A DNA stretch of 64,000 nucleotides from Gudongella oleilytica (GTDB lineage: Bacteria; Bacillota; Clostridia; Tissierellales; Tissierellaceae), in assembly GCF_004101785.1 (NCBI RefSeq), contig NZ_CP035130.1, positions 992,001 through 1,056,000 of the forward strand, read 5' to 3'. Below the pieces are notes generated by a model. It did no database searches. It saw nothing but the letters and a program-made list of their open reading frames with translations, and was not told where the DNA came from. A program made the translations under genes and the position numbers. Below, one piece after another: positions 1-9,124 of the stretch. Numbering within the stretch: the first letter of the stretch is position 1; each line of letters opens with the position of its first letter.

Positions 1-432
1 TCTGTCATAGATAGAAATGAAATAATGGAAGCAAACCCAGAAGCAGATATAACAGTGATAGATTCGAAAAGCGCCTCAATCGGTCAGGGTTTATTAGTGT
101 ATTATGCGAGCGAAATGTTAAAACAAGGAAAATCTAAAGAAGAAATCGTAGAGTGGATTGCTTGATGTTAAACCGGTTTTAAATGTTTCAAATGATGGAA
201 GATTAGATGTTGTAAAAAAATTAGAGGGATAAAATTCGCGTAACTAAACCGGAAGAACAAATGATATTCATCACCCATGGTGATTGTATTGAAGATGCAG
301 AGTATCTGAAATCTCTGATTTTGAGTGAGACAGTGCCCAAAGATATAGTTATAAATAGTTTGGGACCAATCATAGGGACACATACAGGACCAGGGTTGGT
401 GGGTGTATTTTTTTTTAGGAAAAGAAAGATAG
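1..432 (+). pseudogene. DegV family protein, decayed and cut by the window edge
   Basis: Three pieces of one DegV (fatty-acid-binding fold) protein lie in order in different frames. The first (1-165) includes VIDSKSASIGQGLLV and stops after EEIVEWIA. The second, from about 161, reads DVKPVLNVSNDGRLDVV and stops near 231. The third (frame of 261) reads FITHGDCIEDAEYLKSL and SLGPIIGTHTGPG, the conserved DegV C-terminal signatures. The middle of the protein, normally about 40-60 residues between the first two pieces, is missing. A run of nine T at 408-416 shifts the frame; removing one T would give FFLGKER and a stop at 430-432, the usual DegV ending. I infer one internal deletion and two frameshifts. 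DegV proteins bind fatty acids for FakA-type kinases; this copy cannot be functional. Confidence 0.8.
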
Positions 433-565
433 TTATGACGTCCGTTCCGTTAAGAATTAAAAATGTATATTAGCTCACAGACATGAAGCAGGTATAGATG
501 ACAGAGTTTCTATCAATTTATATCTTCATTTTTAGCAAAAGAGTGATTGGACAGAGTGGGGATAA

Positions 566-2257
566 ATGATGGCGGTTAGTAAACATAGAAAATTAAAGAG
601 AACAACACAAATTGTCAAAATATTTGCAAACCATGGATTTGGCGCATTAATGGATAGATTAGGAATTTTAAAATATCTTAAAATAGAGATGCAAACCAAA
701 GAATATTCAGAAAGGGAACTTTCAAAATTATCAATTGGGGAGAGACTGAGATTATCTTTTGAAGAGTTGGGGCCGACATTTATAAAATTGGGTCAAATCA
801 TGAGTACTAGACCAGACTTATTGCCTCGTGAGATCATACATGAAATGGAAAAACTTCAAGATGCAGTAGCCCCATTTTCAATAAGCGATGTTAAACAAGT
901 AATAGAATTTGAGTTAGGAGATAAACTTGAAAATATATTTAGAGAGTTTAAAGAGGAACCTATAGCGGCAGCTTCTATTGGGCAAGTTCATCGTGCAAAA
1001 TTATTATCAGGTAAAGATGTGGTAGTAAAAGTTCAAAGACCTAATATCGAAAAAAATATTGAGCTTGATTTGGGTATCCTTAAAGATTTAGCAGATTTTA
1101 TAGATAATCGAACTAAGCTGGGGAAACTTTATAGTTTCAGTAAAATGGCTGAAGAATTTGAGACTACCATAACGAATGAATTAGACTTTAGGCTTGAAGG
1201 CGAAAATGCAGAAACTTTTAAAGTGAATTTTAAGGATGAAGCAAATGTAATAGTTCCAGATATTAGTTGGATCCATACAACGAGTCGTGTACTTACAATG
1301 GATGAAATCAAAGGAACTTCTCTAAAAAACTTTGAAGCGTTAGATCAATTAGGGTTAGATAAAAAAATAATAGCAAGAAATTTAGCCAACTCTGTTTTAT
1401 ATCAGATATTAAGAGATGGTTTTTTCCACGGCGATCCTCATCCGGGGAATATAATGGTGCTCGAAAATAATAAGATAGCTTTTTTAGATTTTGGGATGAT
1501 AGGACAACTGAGCCCTCATAGGAAAAACCAGTTTTTGAAAATGTTAATGGGAATAACTTTGAAAGATAGTAAGCTGATTATTCAAGCAATTGTTGAACTT
1601 GATGCAATATCAAACAGTATCAATATGAGAAAGTTGGGAAAAGATATTGATCGATTAAGAGATCAAGTTTTGTCGGTTCCATTGAGTGAAATAAAAATAG
1701 GTGAAGTTTTTAATGAAATTTTTGATTTAGCATTTACTTATAATATGATGATTCCAGGGGAATTCACTATGCTTGCTAAATCCCTTATAACTTTGGAAGG
1801 GTTAGTTGAGAAATTGGACCCTGATCTTAATATCCTGGAAATTGCCGAACCTATTGCAGGAAAGTTGATTTTCACTTTGATTTCCCCTGAGAAAATAGGC
1901 CGGGAAATCTTGAGTGGTGCTATGGATTATGGTAATCTAGTTCGAAAGTTTCCGTCTGTTTTTTTAAATTTTCTAGGTAAAATAGAACATGATGACTTTA
2001 CAATACAAATTAAGGTGAAAGAGGCAGAACGATATGCGCAAAAAATTGATAGATCCTTCAGCCGATTATCAATAAGCATAGTGTTTCTATCTTTAAGTAT
2101 AGTAATTGCGGGAACAATCATTGGATTAAGTTTAATTGGCATGGAAGCGGCTGATTTTATAATGGTCTTAAGTATAATATTAAAAGGTAGCCTTTTCCTG
2201 GCGGCAATTACCTTTGCAGCACTGATTATTGCAATTTTAAGATCAAAACGAACATAA
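566..2257 (+). CDS. ABC1/UbiB (AarF) family atypical kinase-like membrane protein
   Basis: The 563-residue protein has the full UbiB/ADCK signature set: KLGQ near residues 74-77, the alanine-rich nucleotide loop AAASIGQ near 134-140, an invariant Lys in VVVKVQ near 155, the ExD motif ELD near 205, the catalytic loop HGDPHPGN near 288-295 and DFG near 308-310. Two hydrophobic segments close the C-terminus (about 505-530 and 535-558), as in bacterial UbiB. Members act as ATPases or atypical kinases in isoprenoid or quinone lipid metabolism; the role in an anaerobe is unknown. ATG at 566 or 569 could start translation (GTGGGGAT lies just upstream). Base composition is clearly more AT-rich than the genes beyond 5.5 kb. 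Confidence 0.9.
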   Translation: MMAVSKHRKLKRTTQIVKIFANHGFGALMDRLGILKYLKIEMQTKEYSERELSKLSIGERLRLSFEELGPTFIKLGQIMSTRPDLLPREIIHEMEKLQDAVAPFSISDVKQVIEFELGDKLENIFREFKEEPIAAASIGQVHRAKLLSGKDVVVKVQRPNIEKNIELDLGILKDLADFIDNRTKLGKLYSFSKMAEEFETTITNELDFRLEGENAETFKVNFKDEANVIVPDISWIHTTSRVLTMDEIKGTSLKNFEALDQLGLDKKIIARNLANSVLYQILRDGFFHGDPHPGNIMVLENNKIAFLDFGMIGQLSPHRKNQFLKMLMGITLKDSKLIIQAIVELDAISNSINMRKLGKDIDRLRDQVLSVPLSEIKIGEVFNEIFDLAFTYNMMIPGEFTMLAKSLITLEGLVEKLDPDLNILEIAEPIAGKLIFTLISPEKIGREILSGAMDYGNLVRKFPSVFLNFLGKIEHDDFTIQIKVKEAERYAQKIDRSFSRLSISIVFLSLSIVIAGTIIGLSLIGMEAADFIMVLSIILKGSLFLAAITFAALIIAILRSKRT

Positions 2258-2300
2258 TTTGATCAATGGATACAATTAACTATAGAGGTGAGAAATTAAT

Positions 2301-3020
2301 ATGGCAGTTGATCTGATACTTTTTTTTGCGATTTATTCATTTTTAGGGTGGGTGATGGAAACTTTATTTGCAAGTATTAAACACAGAAAATTTATCAATA
2401 GGGGATTCCTTAGAGGACCCTTTACACCTATATATGGGTTTGGCGGAATTATTATTGTTTCTTACTTTAACTGGAGTCCATTTTCTTTAGAGGATAAATC
2501 ATTATTATTGATGATAAATTTGATTGTTTCAATATTATTAGTTACAATATTGGAGTTTGTCACTGGATTTATATTGGAAAAAATATTTCATGAAAAATGG
2601 TGGGATTACAGCTATAATTTCTTGAACATTAAAGGGTATATATGCATTAAATACTCAATGTTATGGGGAATGCTTGCCTTTGCATTAATTCAAATAGTCC
2701 ATCCAATTATCATAAATTTTACGCGTACTATTCCTGTTCAGTTTAAAGAATATGTTGCTATCATTATTGTTGTTTATTTTATTATTGATACTATAAAATC
2801 TATTATTGATATATTGGATTTAAGAAGAACAATTCTCCTTTATTCTGAACTATCAGTACACGTGTACAAAAATAAGATTATAAAATATAAAAGGATCTTT
2901 CTTGCTTTCCCCAAATTGCTTTTCTTAAATGCGGATATAATAAATCGCGATGTGAGGAGGATTTTGAATGGTAGAGTCGATAAAATCAAAACTGAGTTTA
3001 AAAATAAATTTCACACTTGA
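2301..3020 (+). CDS. CmpB-type putative ABC-transporter membrane protein (PF06541-like)
   Basis: The 239-residue protein has about five hydrophobic segments and the family hallmarks YSFLGWVMET near residue 14, the GFLRGPFTPIYGFGG stretch near 34-50, and a KWWDYS segment. This family is annotated as putative ABC-transporter type IV or CmpB; its substrate is unknown and no ATPase lies nearby. A GAGGTG ribosome site precedes the ATG. Its 3' end overlaps the start of the HD-domain gene by about 50 bases in another frame, so the two are probably co-transcribed and translationally coupled. Composition is AT-rich like the neighbouring ubiB-like gene. Confidence 0.8.
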   Translation: MAVDLILFFAIYSFLGWVMETLFASIKHRKFINRGFLRGPFTPIYGFGGIIIVSYFNWSPFSLEDKSLLLMINLIVSILLVTILEFVTGFILEKIFHEKWWDYSYNFLNIKGYICIKYSMLWGMLAFALIQIVHPIIINFTRTIPVQFKEYVAIIIVVYFIIDTIKSIIDILDLRRTILLYSELSVHVYKNKIIKYKRIFLAFPKLLFLNADIINRDVRRILNGRVDKIKTEFKNKFHT

Positions 3021-3546
3021 AAAAGAATATTGTGAGTGCGTGTGGGATTTGATTGATCATGAAAAGGTAAAGTTAATGAAAAAATATATGCAACATGGAG
3101 ATATAAGCTGTTACGATCATAGTCTGCGTGTGTCTTATATTAGTTTCCGGCTGTGTAAGAAACTAGGGCTGGACCCCTGTTCTGCAGCAAGAGGTGGACT
3201 TCTTCATGATTTTTTCTTGTATGACTGGCACACCGATAGCAAGCCTTACACAGGACTACATGGATTTGTTCATCCAAGCATAGCACTTAAAAATGCTAAT
3301 GAGTATTTCTCTCTGAATAATATTGAAAAGGATATTATTGAAAAACATATGTGGCCATTAACATTAAGGTTACCCAAATATAAAGAGTCTTATGTCGTCC
3401 TGATGGTAGATAAATATTGTGCTACTTTTGAAACTTGGGATTCAATAAGTAAAAAACTACTATGGAAAAATACTAATCAATTAAAACAGTTATTTGATAA
3501 TGTTGGGAAAACTTTTAGAGTTAGTCTGAACTTCCGGCATAATTAA
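2968..3546 (+). CDS. HD-domain phosphohydrolase
   Basis: The 192-residue protein carries an HD metal-dependent phosphohydrolase core: YDHSLRVSYIS (first His), GGLLHDFFLYDW (the HD pair), HGFVHP and EKHMWPLT (later His ligands), and a distal Asp in VLMVDKYC. Small stand-alone HD proteins of this kind are common in clostridia and their substrates are generally unknown. The ATG at 2968 is supported by GAGGAGG eight bases upstream, although it lies inside the previous gene. A different function within the HD superfamily (nucleotidase, RNase) cannot be excluded. Confidence 0.82.
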   Translation: MVESIKSKLSLKINFTLEKEYCECVWDLIDHEKVKLMKKYMQHGDISCYDHSLRVSYISFRLCKKLGLDPCSAARGGLLHDFFLYDWHTDSKPYTGLHGFVHPSIALKNANEYFSLNNIEKDIIEKHMWPLTLRLPKYKESYVVLMVDKYCATFETWDSISKKLLWKNTNQLKQLFDNVGKTFRVSLNFRHN

Positions 3547-3895
3547 CTCTCGGATATCTGAAAATGAATTTTGAATACTCTGGAAATGTTCATTTTCCAA
3601 CGAAATCAGTAAAACATGGTATGCTTATAGAGAGTTAATTTTTTTAGGAAGTTAAGAGTAAAAGAACTTGATAAAAATCAAACAACAACAAATGTCAACA
3701 AACTGGAAATCCCTATGTATGAAACACAATTATCGACAAGATTATTTGCTGCTTACTCAGTAAAGCATAAAAATTTCATCAAGAAACACTGATTAATTTA
3801 TGCGTGGTCAATAAAATGAGCATTAATAAGAAAATTTATGATAACATGACAAATATAAGCACATTGGTGAATCACCCAATGTGCTTATGTTTGTA
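3547..3895. other. Intergenic stretch with a coding-like scrap
   Basis: This 349-base gap has no convincing gene. On the plus strand, 3658-3792 reads as about 45 codons without a stop (ending IKKH and TGA at 3790-3792), including KLEIPMYETQLSTRLFAAY, but no start codon with a ribosome site precedes it and I recognise no family. It may be the tail of a deleted gene. No clear terminator was seen for the HD gene. Confidence 0.35.
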
Positions 3896-4345
3896 TTACT
3901 CAATATCAATTGTAACACTATTGTTTGGTTTCTCTTCTTTAGGAACTTTGACTTTAAGCAAGCCGTTTTCAAGTTTTGCCCTAATACCATTGGGTTTGGC
4001 ATCTTCCAAATAAATTGAACGACTCATAGAACTATAACGTCTTTCTCTGTGGATGAAATTCCTTTTCTCTGATTCATTCTTTTCATCCTTAACAATAGCA
4101 ATCACAAGCTTTCCATCGTTAAGTTCAACATTGATGTCTTTTTTGTCTATACCTGGCACTTCAGCCTCAATGAGATATTCACTGCCATTATCTTCGACAT
4201 CAACTTTGAATGTGTCATTTGCGAGGGATCTTCTAAAAGGCCAGTCATTAGAAAAAAAGTCATCAAGTACGTTGTAGAAGTCCTCAAAGCCAGTGTTTGT
4301 AGAGATTTCCTTGTTCTTTTTGTTGAAAGGGACTAATCCAGCCAT
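3896..4345 (-). CDS. hsp20: Small heat shock protein, Hsp20/alpha-crystallin family (copy 1)
   Basis: The 149-residue protein has a short N-terminal arm (MAGLVPFNKK, LDDFFSNDWPF) and an alpha-crystallin domain with FKVDVEDNGSEYLIEAEVPG, the RRYSSMSRSIYL strand and the GLLKVKVPK motif near the end. It is an ATP-independent holdase chaperone. I chose the ATG at 4345 because AAGGAG lies nine bases upstream; a TTG nine bases earlier is too close to that site. It is about as long as and very similar to the second copy at 37775. Transcription should be under HrcA control through the CIRCE element just upstream. It sits alone, transcribed against the preceding HD gene. Confidence 0.93.
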   Translation of the reverse strand: MAGLVPFNKKNKEISTNTGFEDFYNVLDDFFSNDWPFRRSLANDTFKVDVEDNGSEYLIEAEVPGIDKKDINVELNDGKLVIAIVKDEKNESEKRNFIHRERRYSSMSRSIYLEDAKPNGIRAKLENGLLKVKVPKEEKPNNSVTIDIE

Positions 4346-4375
4346 AAATAACAACTCCTTTTCATTTTATTTTTA

Positions 4376-4402
4376 TTAGCACTCTCGTCACCTGAGTGCT
4401 AA
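4376..4402 (-). promoter_or_regulatory. CIRCE operator (HrcA site)
   Basis: A perfect TTAGCACTC-N9-GAGTGCTAA inverted repeat lies between the promoter and the hsp20 start. This is the HrcA operator consensus, so the gene should be heat-derepressed. Confidence 0.96.
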
Positions 4403-4404
4403 TT

Positions 4405-4435
4405 ATTATATAACACAAAAAAATCGATGTGTCAA
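4405..4435 (-). promoter_or_regulatory. Sigma-A promoter of hsp20 copy 1
   Basis: On the minus strand TTGACA (4435-4430) is followed after 17 bases by TATATA (4412-4407), or after 19 bases by TATAAT (4410-4405). The CIRCE element lies immediately downstream. Confidence 0.8.
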
Positions 4436-4497
4436 TATCATTATCCGCATAAGATCTTAAAAAATTTAACTTAGATAAGATTAATAAATATTAGCAT

Positions 4498-5430
4498 CAG
4501 ATGTGAATGTCAACGAAAAAGTTTACCACCAGGGACGCAGACAAAATCCTGGATTTAATTTAAGTTAGGAGGTGCCGCGCATTCACATAAGAAGAACGTA
4601 TAAAAGCAGTAAAACTGTTGATTCAGTCTGATATGAGTTATCCTACAGTCATTCGTGAGTCGGAGTATTCTTATAGAAGAGCTTTACGAAATTGGTAGGA
4701 AGAATATCTGCAGGATGGTAATCTTCATCAAGGTTACGTTAAAAATACTAAATTCTCAGAAGACGAAAAGGAAATAGCTGTGAATTATTATCTTGAGAAT
4801 GGTAAAAGTGTGTCTAAAGCCGACAAAAAACTTGGTTATCCAAGTCGTCCAGTGTTGGATAAATGGATATTAGAGAGAGCACCAGATGAAAAGAGACATT
4901 GTTGTACTGGTGGATCTAATATAAAATATGCACTTGAACAGAAAGAAAAAGCTGTCATTTCTTTGTGCTCTGGAAACGAACCTGCCAAACAGGTTGCTGA
5001 AGAGCATGGAGTAACTATAGAAAGTATTTATAACTGGAAAAGACAGCTTCTTAAAGAGGAGCTTGCAAAGGCAACTGCCGATAATGCTCAGGAACATTGA
5101 AAAACCTAAAGTACATTCTGACCGAGGATGTCACTACCGTTGGCCAGGTTGGTTAGAACGGATTGAAAAAGCACAGCTTATAAGATCTATGTCAAAAAAA
5201 GGATGTTCGCCTGACAATGCAGCATGTGAAGGTTTTTTTGGTAGACTTAAGAATGAGATGTTTTAAGGTTACTCCTGGGCTGATGCTACGATAGCTCAAT
5301 TCGTAAAAGAGCTTAATGAATACATTAAATGGTATTCTGAAGAGAGGATAAAACTATCACCAGGAGGAATGAGTCCTATAGAGTATAGGAGGAGTCTATG
5401 ATTGGCTTTTTGAGGTCCAAAAAACATCCG
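4498..5430 (+). mobile_element. Remnant of an IS3-family insertion sequence
   Basis: The limits are tentative. A weak inverted similarity pairs 4498-4521 with 5406-5430 (both arms contain GATGT and end in AAAAAG). Inside lie a broken orfA and only the 3' third of orfB. The element is far shorter than a normal IS3 member because most of orfB has been deleted. Confidence 0.5.
4564..5399 (+). pseudogene. IS3-family transposase orfA/orfB, inactivated
   Basis: The frame beginning at 4564 reads an OrfA helix-turn-helix protein: EERIKAVKLLIQSDMSYPTV, then AVNYYLENGKSVSKADKKLG, then VAEEHGVTIESIYNWKRQLL. It is broken by in-frame stops at 4588 (TAA) and 4696 (TAG) and ends at 5100. A second frame from about 5063 carries the end of OrfB: KPKVHSDRGCHY (second catalytic Asp), CEGFFGRLKNEMF (catalytic Glu region), then a stop where family members have Tyr, then a tail ending SPIEYRRSL. 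The N-terminal part and first catalytic Asp of OrfB are gone. It cannot encode an active transposase. Confidence 0.85.
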
Positions 5431-5483
5431 CACCCCCCTTTGCAGATATCTTATTTTGAACGTGTCAAAAAGGTATGCTGTCG

Positions 5484-5513
5484 AAATAAAAAACACCAGG
5501 ATAATTCCCGGTG
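5484..5513 (-). terminator. Rho-independent terminator of the SLH-M23 gene
   Basis: On the minus strand a seven-pair stem (CACCGGG with CCTGGTG, loop AATTAT) is followed directly by TTTTTTATTT. It lies ten bases beyond the stop codon. Confidence 0.85.
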
Positions 5514-5522
5514 CTTTGCCAC

Positions 5523-7001
5523 TTACTTCATAAGTTCCTGATAATTTGCCTTAGTGATACTCTTGCCATAAATAATGAATCCGGGTTCGATATTAGTCCT
5601 GTAATAGGACATAGTGAAGTGGAGATGAGGTCCTGTGGAAAATCCTGTGGAACCAACCGTACCAATAAGCTGTCCTTTTTCAACCATCTCCCCCTGGGAA
5701 ACATGTAGTTTTTCAAGATGGAAATAGACACTGAACAGACCCTCTCCATGATCTATGACAATGCTGTTTCCAGTCAGGATCAAAGGCATAGCAAGAGTAA
5801 CCTTACCTCTGTTTGCAGCTGATATCTTTGTATTAAGCGGTGCAGCAATATCTATACCTGCATGTCTGTAGGAGGTAGGTGCTCCGTTTACAGTACGAGT
5901 CTCACCAAATTCAGTTGTTACCCTGCCCGTGACTGGCAGTATAAAGGGCTCCGAATAATACTTTACCGGAGAAGAAACATCTCTTGAAGGATTGAAATAC
6001 TTTCTGTATTCAGCATTCGCTTCTTCTGTTCTTGTGCTTGACTCGATATTTGGATCGACTTTAAGATATTGGACCCTAAAATCCCTTGAGGATATTTCCA
6101 CATACTTCGTAGATATATTTCCTGTTTTTTCATCAATGAACCTCAAACTATATACTCCAGGCTTTGTATTATAATTTGTCGGAATGTATCCTCTAAGGAC
6201 ATCACCATCCTCATACCACACATAGTCTGGATACAGGCTCTGAACAAGTGAAGCTCTATTAGCATTATCGGCGTGGTAAGCCGTCAATCTCAAAAGTTCA
6301 CCTTGTTGCAGCTTGGTTTTTGACAGAACGACATTCACTGGCAACTCGCTATCTTTAATGATTCCCTGCTTCAATAGCAACCTATAGGATACTATTGAAG
6401 CCTGTGCCCTGGTTGCATTTTGCTTCGGAGCAAAGCTACCATCGGGATAACCTGAAATGAAATCCAAAGCGACAGATTCTATTGAACTATTATAATAGTA
6501 CCGGGCAACAGAATCAAAATCAACCAAGCTTGAACGGGCAGCATCAAACTTAGCAGGTTCGACAGTTCCTCCTGATTTTGTATACGCATTAACAACGATG
6601 CTGGACATTTCCTCTCTCGAAATATACTTTTCTAAATTTACTTCATTTGCAATTCCATATTCATTTGACCTTATTAAATCATTTTTTATCGCTGCCTCGA
6701 TATAAGGCTGTCCCCAGTACTCACCTGGAGTCCTGTCTCTGACACTTATTCCTTGTGATTTTACAATAATTGAAATAAATTCAATTCTTTTAACTTGATC
6801 ATCAGGCTTAAAGCTGCCATCAGGATAACCGGATATGGCCTTATGATCTGAAACTCTCTCAATATATGACTTTGCCCAGTGATTGTCAAGATCACTGAAA
6901 GCTACTGCATATGATGTGTTATCAAACGAAGCAGCTATGATGAGAATAGTAACTAATGCTGCTATAAACCTTATAATTCTGTTCCTTGACTTAACGATCA
7001 T
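5523..7001 (-). CDS. Secreted S-layer-homology protein with M23 (LytM-type) metallopeptidase domain
   Basis: The 492-residue protein starts with a signal peptide (basic MIVKSRNR, hydrophobic core to about residue 32). Three SLH repeats follow: FSDLDNHWAKSYIERV...GYPDGSFKPDD, a degenerate second copy, and YYYNSSIESV...GYPDGSFAPKQ. Next comes an Ig-like linker region and then a C-terminal M23 peptidase with its zinc motifs HAGIDIAAP (HxxxD) and HLHF. SLH domains bind pyruvylated secondary wall polymer, so the enzyme is held at the cell surface and should cut peptidoglycan cross-bridges. GGGAGGA precedes the ATG by nine bases. The gene is monocistronic, with its own terminator. Confidence 0.92.
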   Translation of the reverse strand: MIVKSRNRIIRFIAALVTILIIAASFDNTSYAVAFSDLDNHWAKSYIERVSDHKAISGYPDGSFKPDDQVKRIEFISIIVKSQGISVRDRTPGEYWGQPYIEAAIKNDLIRSNEYGIANEVNLEKYISREEMSSIVVNAYTKSGGTVEPAKFDAARSSLVDFDSVARYYYNSSIESVALDFISGYPDGSFAPKQNATRAQASIVSYRLLLKQGIIKDSELPVNVVLSKTKLQQGELLRLTAYHADNANRASLVQSLYPDYVWYEDGDVLRGYIPTNYNTKPGVYSLRFIDEKTGNISTKYVEISSRDFRVQYLKVDPNIESSTRTEEANAEYRKYFNPSRDVSSPVKYYSEPFILPVTGRVTTEFGETRTVNGAPTSYRHAGIDIAAPLNTKISAANRGKVTLAMPLILTGNSIVIDHGEGLFSVYFHLEKLHVSQGEMVEKGQLIGTVGSTGFSTGPHLHFTMSYYRTNIEPGFIIYGKSITKANYQELMK

Positions 7002-7240
7002 CTATTATCGTCCTCCCTTCATGCTATATCCAGAGGATGTAAACCGGTCATGTACATTATATATTACCAGCCAAATATTTACACTAAGCATAAGGAAGTT
7101 GTATGGGAAATAGTCATGAAAAGACTTGATGCAAAACCAGTATCACAACGGAGTCGATTCATTTTACAGTTCAAAAGGCTTTAGAAGCACACTGAGAGTC
7201 TGATTATAATTCAAAATGCAAGAAATAATATATTTATCAA

Positions 7241-7267
7241 GGCTCGCGATTAAAGCGGGTCTTTTTT
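7241..7267 (+). terminator. Stand-alone terminator-like hairpin
   Basis: GGCTCGC (7241-7247) pairs with GCGGGTC (7255-7261) with two wobbles, followed by six T. No gene lies upstream on this strand; the 7002-7240 region shows only a possible 18-codon reading frame near 7117. It may end an unannotated short transcript or be left over from a lost gene. Confidence 0.6.
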
Positions 7268-7281
7268 GTCCGATAAATATT

Positions 7282-7297
7282 GGTTTAGGTGTCAAAA
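7282..7297 (+). repeat. Left terminal inverted repeat of the IS1182-type element
   Basis: GGTTTAGGTGTCAAAA matches the reverse complement of 9125-9140 at 13 of 16 positions. Confidence 0.75.
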
Positions 7298-7459
7298 GTA
7301 CTTTTCACACCCAAGTACAATCATAAAAATCTTGTCCAACTAACAGCAACGACCATTAATGTAACTGAAAAACGCCTTAGAAGCATTGCAATATTAACAT
7401 TTTCCGACCTATTTGTGATATAATAAAGGTATCACAGGTAATTCGGAAAGGTGGATATT

Positions 7460-9115
7460 ATGGCTTTTAAACCCAATGCTGTCCAACAAATCAACATGGA
7501 AGATGCGCTGCTTAACCTCCCGCCACGTGTTAAGAAATTTGTTGAGAAATCATGGTCCGCCGGTTTTTCAGAGATCATTTTTCCACAGATTAACGAAAAA
7601 CGGTTCGCGGTCTTGTACAGTGACAATCCGGCTACCCGACCCAACACGCCTGTCAATGCCATCATCGGTGCGTTGATCATTAAAGAACTGTTTAGCCTAA
7701 CTGACGAAGACCTGCTGGAATCCATCCTGTGCGACGTACGGTTTCAAGTAGCACTACGCACCACCAGTTTCAAGGAACAACCCTTCAGCGACCGCACCTT
7801 CAGCCGATTTCGTGAACGATTGTACTATCACGAACTGAACACCGGCGAAGATTTACTAAAAGAAGAAATGGTTGATCTGGCCGAAGCCTTTCGAAAGTAC
7901 CTAAACATCGAACCCACTTTAAAACGAATGGACAGCCTGATGGTGGCCTCTGGCAGCAAGAAGATGAGCCGCCTTGAAATTTTGTACACCTGTGTTGCCA
8001 ACTTGGTAAAGCAGCTTCATAAAAACGGTGAAACAACATTGGTGCAACCCCTGCAGACCTACCTGAAAGAAGAACACCGAAACCAGATCATCTACCACCA
8101 GCGCCATGAAGACCTGGACCAACGCCTGAATGCTGTTATCCAGGATGCGAAACACCTGATGGACCTGGTGCCGGTAATAAGCCAACAAACAGAAGCTTAT
8201 CACCACCTGGTCCGAGTGATGGAAGAACAAACCCACACCGATGACACAGGAACGACCATAGCTAAGCCGAAAAAAGATATCTCGACCCAGAGTATGCAAA
8301 ACCCCTCCGACCCAGACGCCACCTTCCGCTGGAAAAGCGGCCAGAACCATAAAGGCTATGTGGCACATGTCGTTGAAACCACAGGTAAAGAAGGCAGTAT
8401 GATCACCGCCTACGAATATCAGCCCAACACCCACAGCGACAATGAGTTTTGTCGAAAAACCATCGAAGAGATGGGCCCTCAGAAAGAGAAGACCACCCTG
8501 GTAGCTGACGGAGCCTATGCCAGTACCGAGAACACCTTAATGGCAGAAGCCAACAACATAGATCTGGTGACCACCTCCCTCTTGGGAAAAGCCCCAAATG
8601 AAGTACAAGCCCATTTCAAACTCGATACCGAGAATCATAAGGTGTTAAAATGCCCAGCTGGGAAAAAACCATACAAAACTTGCTATTACCAACAGACAGG
8701 AATCTATCGGGCCTCTTTTACACTGAGCGCCTGCCAGGATTGTCCGCTACGAAATCAATGTGGCATGAAACCCCAAAAGAAATCCAACTACGTGATGATT
8801 ACCGAAAAAACGGTTCAACGGGCCGAATATCTACAAAAGTATTCTCTGCCAAAATACCAGGAACTGGCAAGAATACGAAACGGAGTGGAAGGCATACCCT
8901 CCGTCCTTAGGCGCAAGCACCATGTTGATCAAATGCCTGTCCGGGGTTATCTGCGCTCAAAAATGTGGTTTGGGTTTAAAATTACAGCAATCAACGTTAA
9001 AAGAGTGTTGAAAAAGGTAAGACAGGACCGTTTTCTTCCGGATATCTTGACAAATATTCAAGACATTTGGGAAACAATGTTTTCAACTCAACATTTTGTA
9101 AGATTGTGGGCTTAA
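7460..9115 (+). CDS. IS1182-family transposase
   Basis: The 551-residue transposase has the N-terminal DUF772-like region (SDNPATRPNTPVNAIIGALI, then PFSDRTFSRFRERL) and the C-terminal DDE part with KSGQNHKGYVAHV, TLVADGAYAS and the late NGVEGIPSVLRRKH segment holding the catalytic Glu. It moves DNA by cut-and-paste. I start at the ATG at 7460, five bases after GGTGG; an in-frame GTG at 7451 overlaps that site. A TATAAT at 7419-7424 inside the element probably drives it. The reading frame is uninterrupted, so the element may still be active. Confidence 0.93.
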   Translation: MAFKPNAVQQINMEDALLNLPPRVKKFVEKSWSAGFSEIIFPQINEKRFAVLYSDNPATRPNTPVNAIIGALIIKELFSLTDEDLLESILCDVRFQVALRTTSFKEQPFSDRTFSRFRERLYYHELNTGEDLLKEEMVDLAEAFRKYLNIEPTLKRMDSLMVASGSKKMSRLEILYTCVANLVKQLHKNGETTLVQPLQTYLKEEHRNQIIYHQRHEDLDQRLNAVIQDAKHLMDLVPVISQQTEAYHHLVRVMEEQTHTDDTGTTIAKPKKDISTQSMQNPSDPDATFRWKSGQNHKGYVAHVVETTGKEGSMITAYEYQPNTHSDNEFCRKTIEEMGPQKEKTTLVADGAYASTENTLMAEANNIDLVTTSLLGKAPNEVQAHFKLDTENHKVLKCPAGKKPYKTCYYQQTGIYRASFTLSACQDCPLRNQCGMKPQKKSNYVMITEKTVQRAEYLQKYSLPKYQELARIRNGVEGIPSVLRRKHHVDQMPVRGYLRSKMWFGFKITAINVKRVLKKVRQDRFLPDILTNIQDIWETMFSTQHFVRLWA

Positions 9116-9124
9116 AATCGGCTG

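Noticed and set aside
4498-4521. Firm left end for the IS3 remnant
   Set aside because: The inverted similarity with 5406-5430 is weak (about 15 of 25), so the boundary is only tentative.
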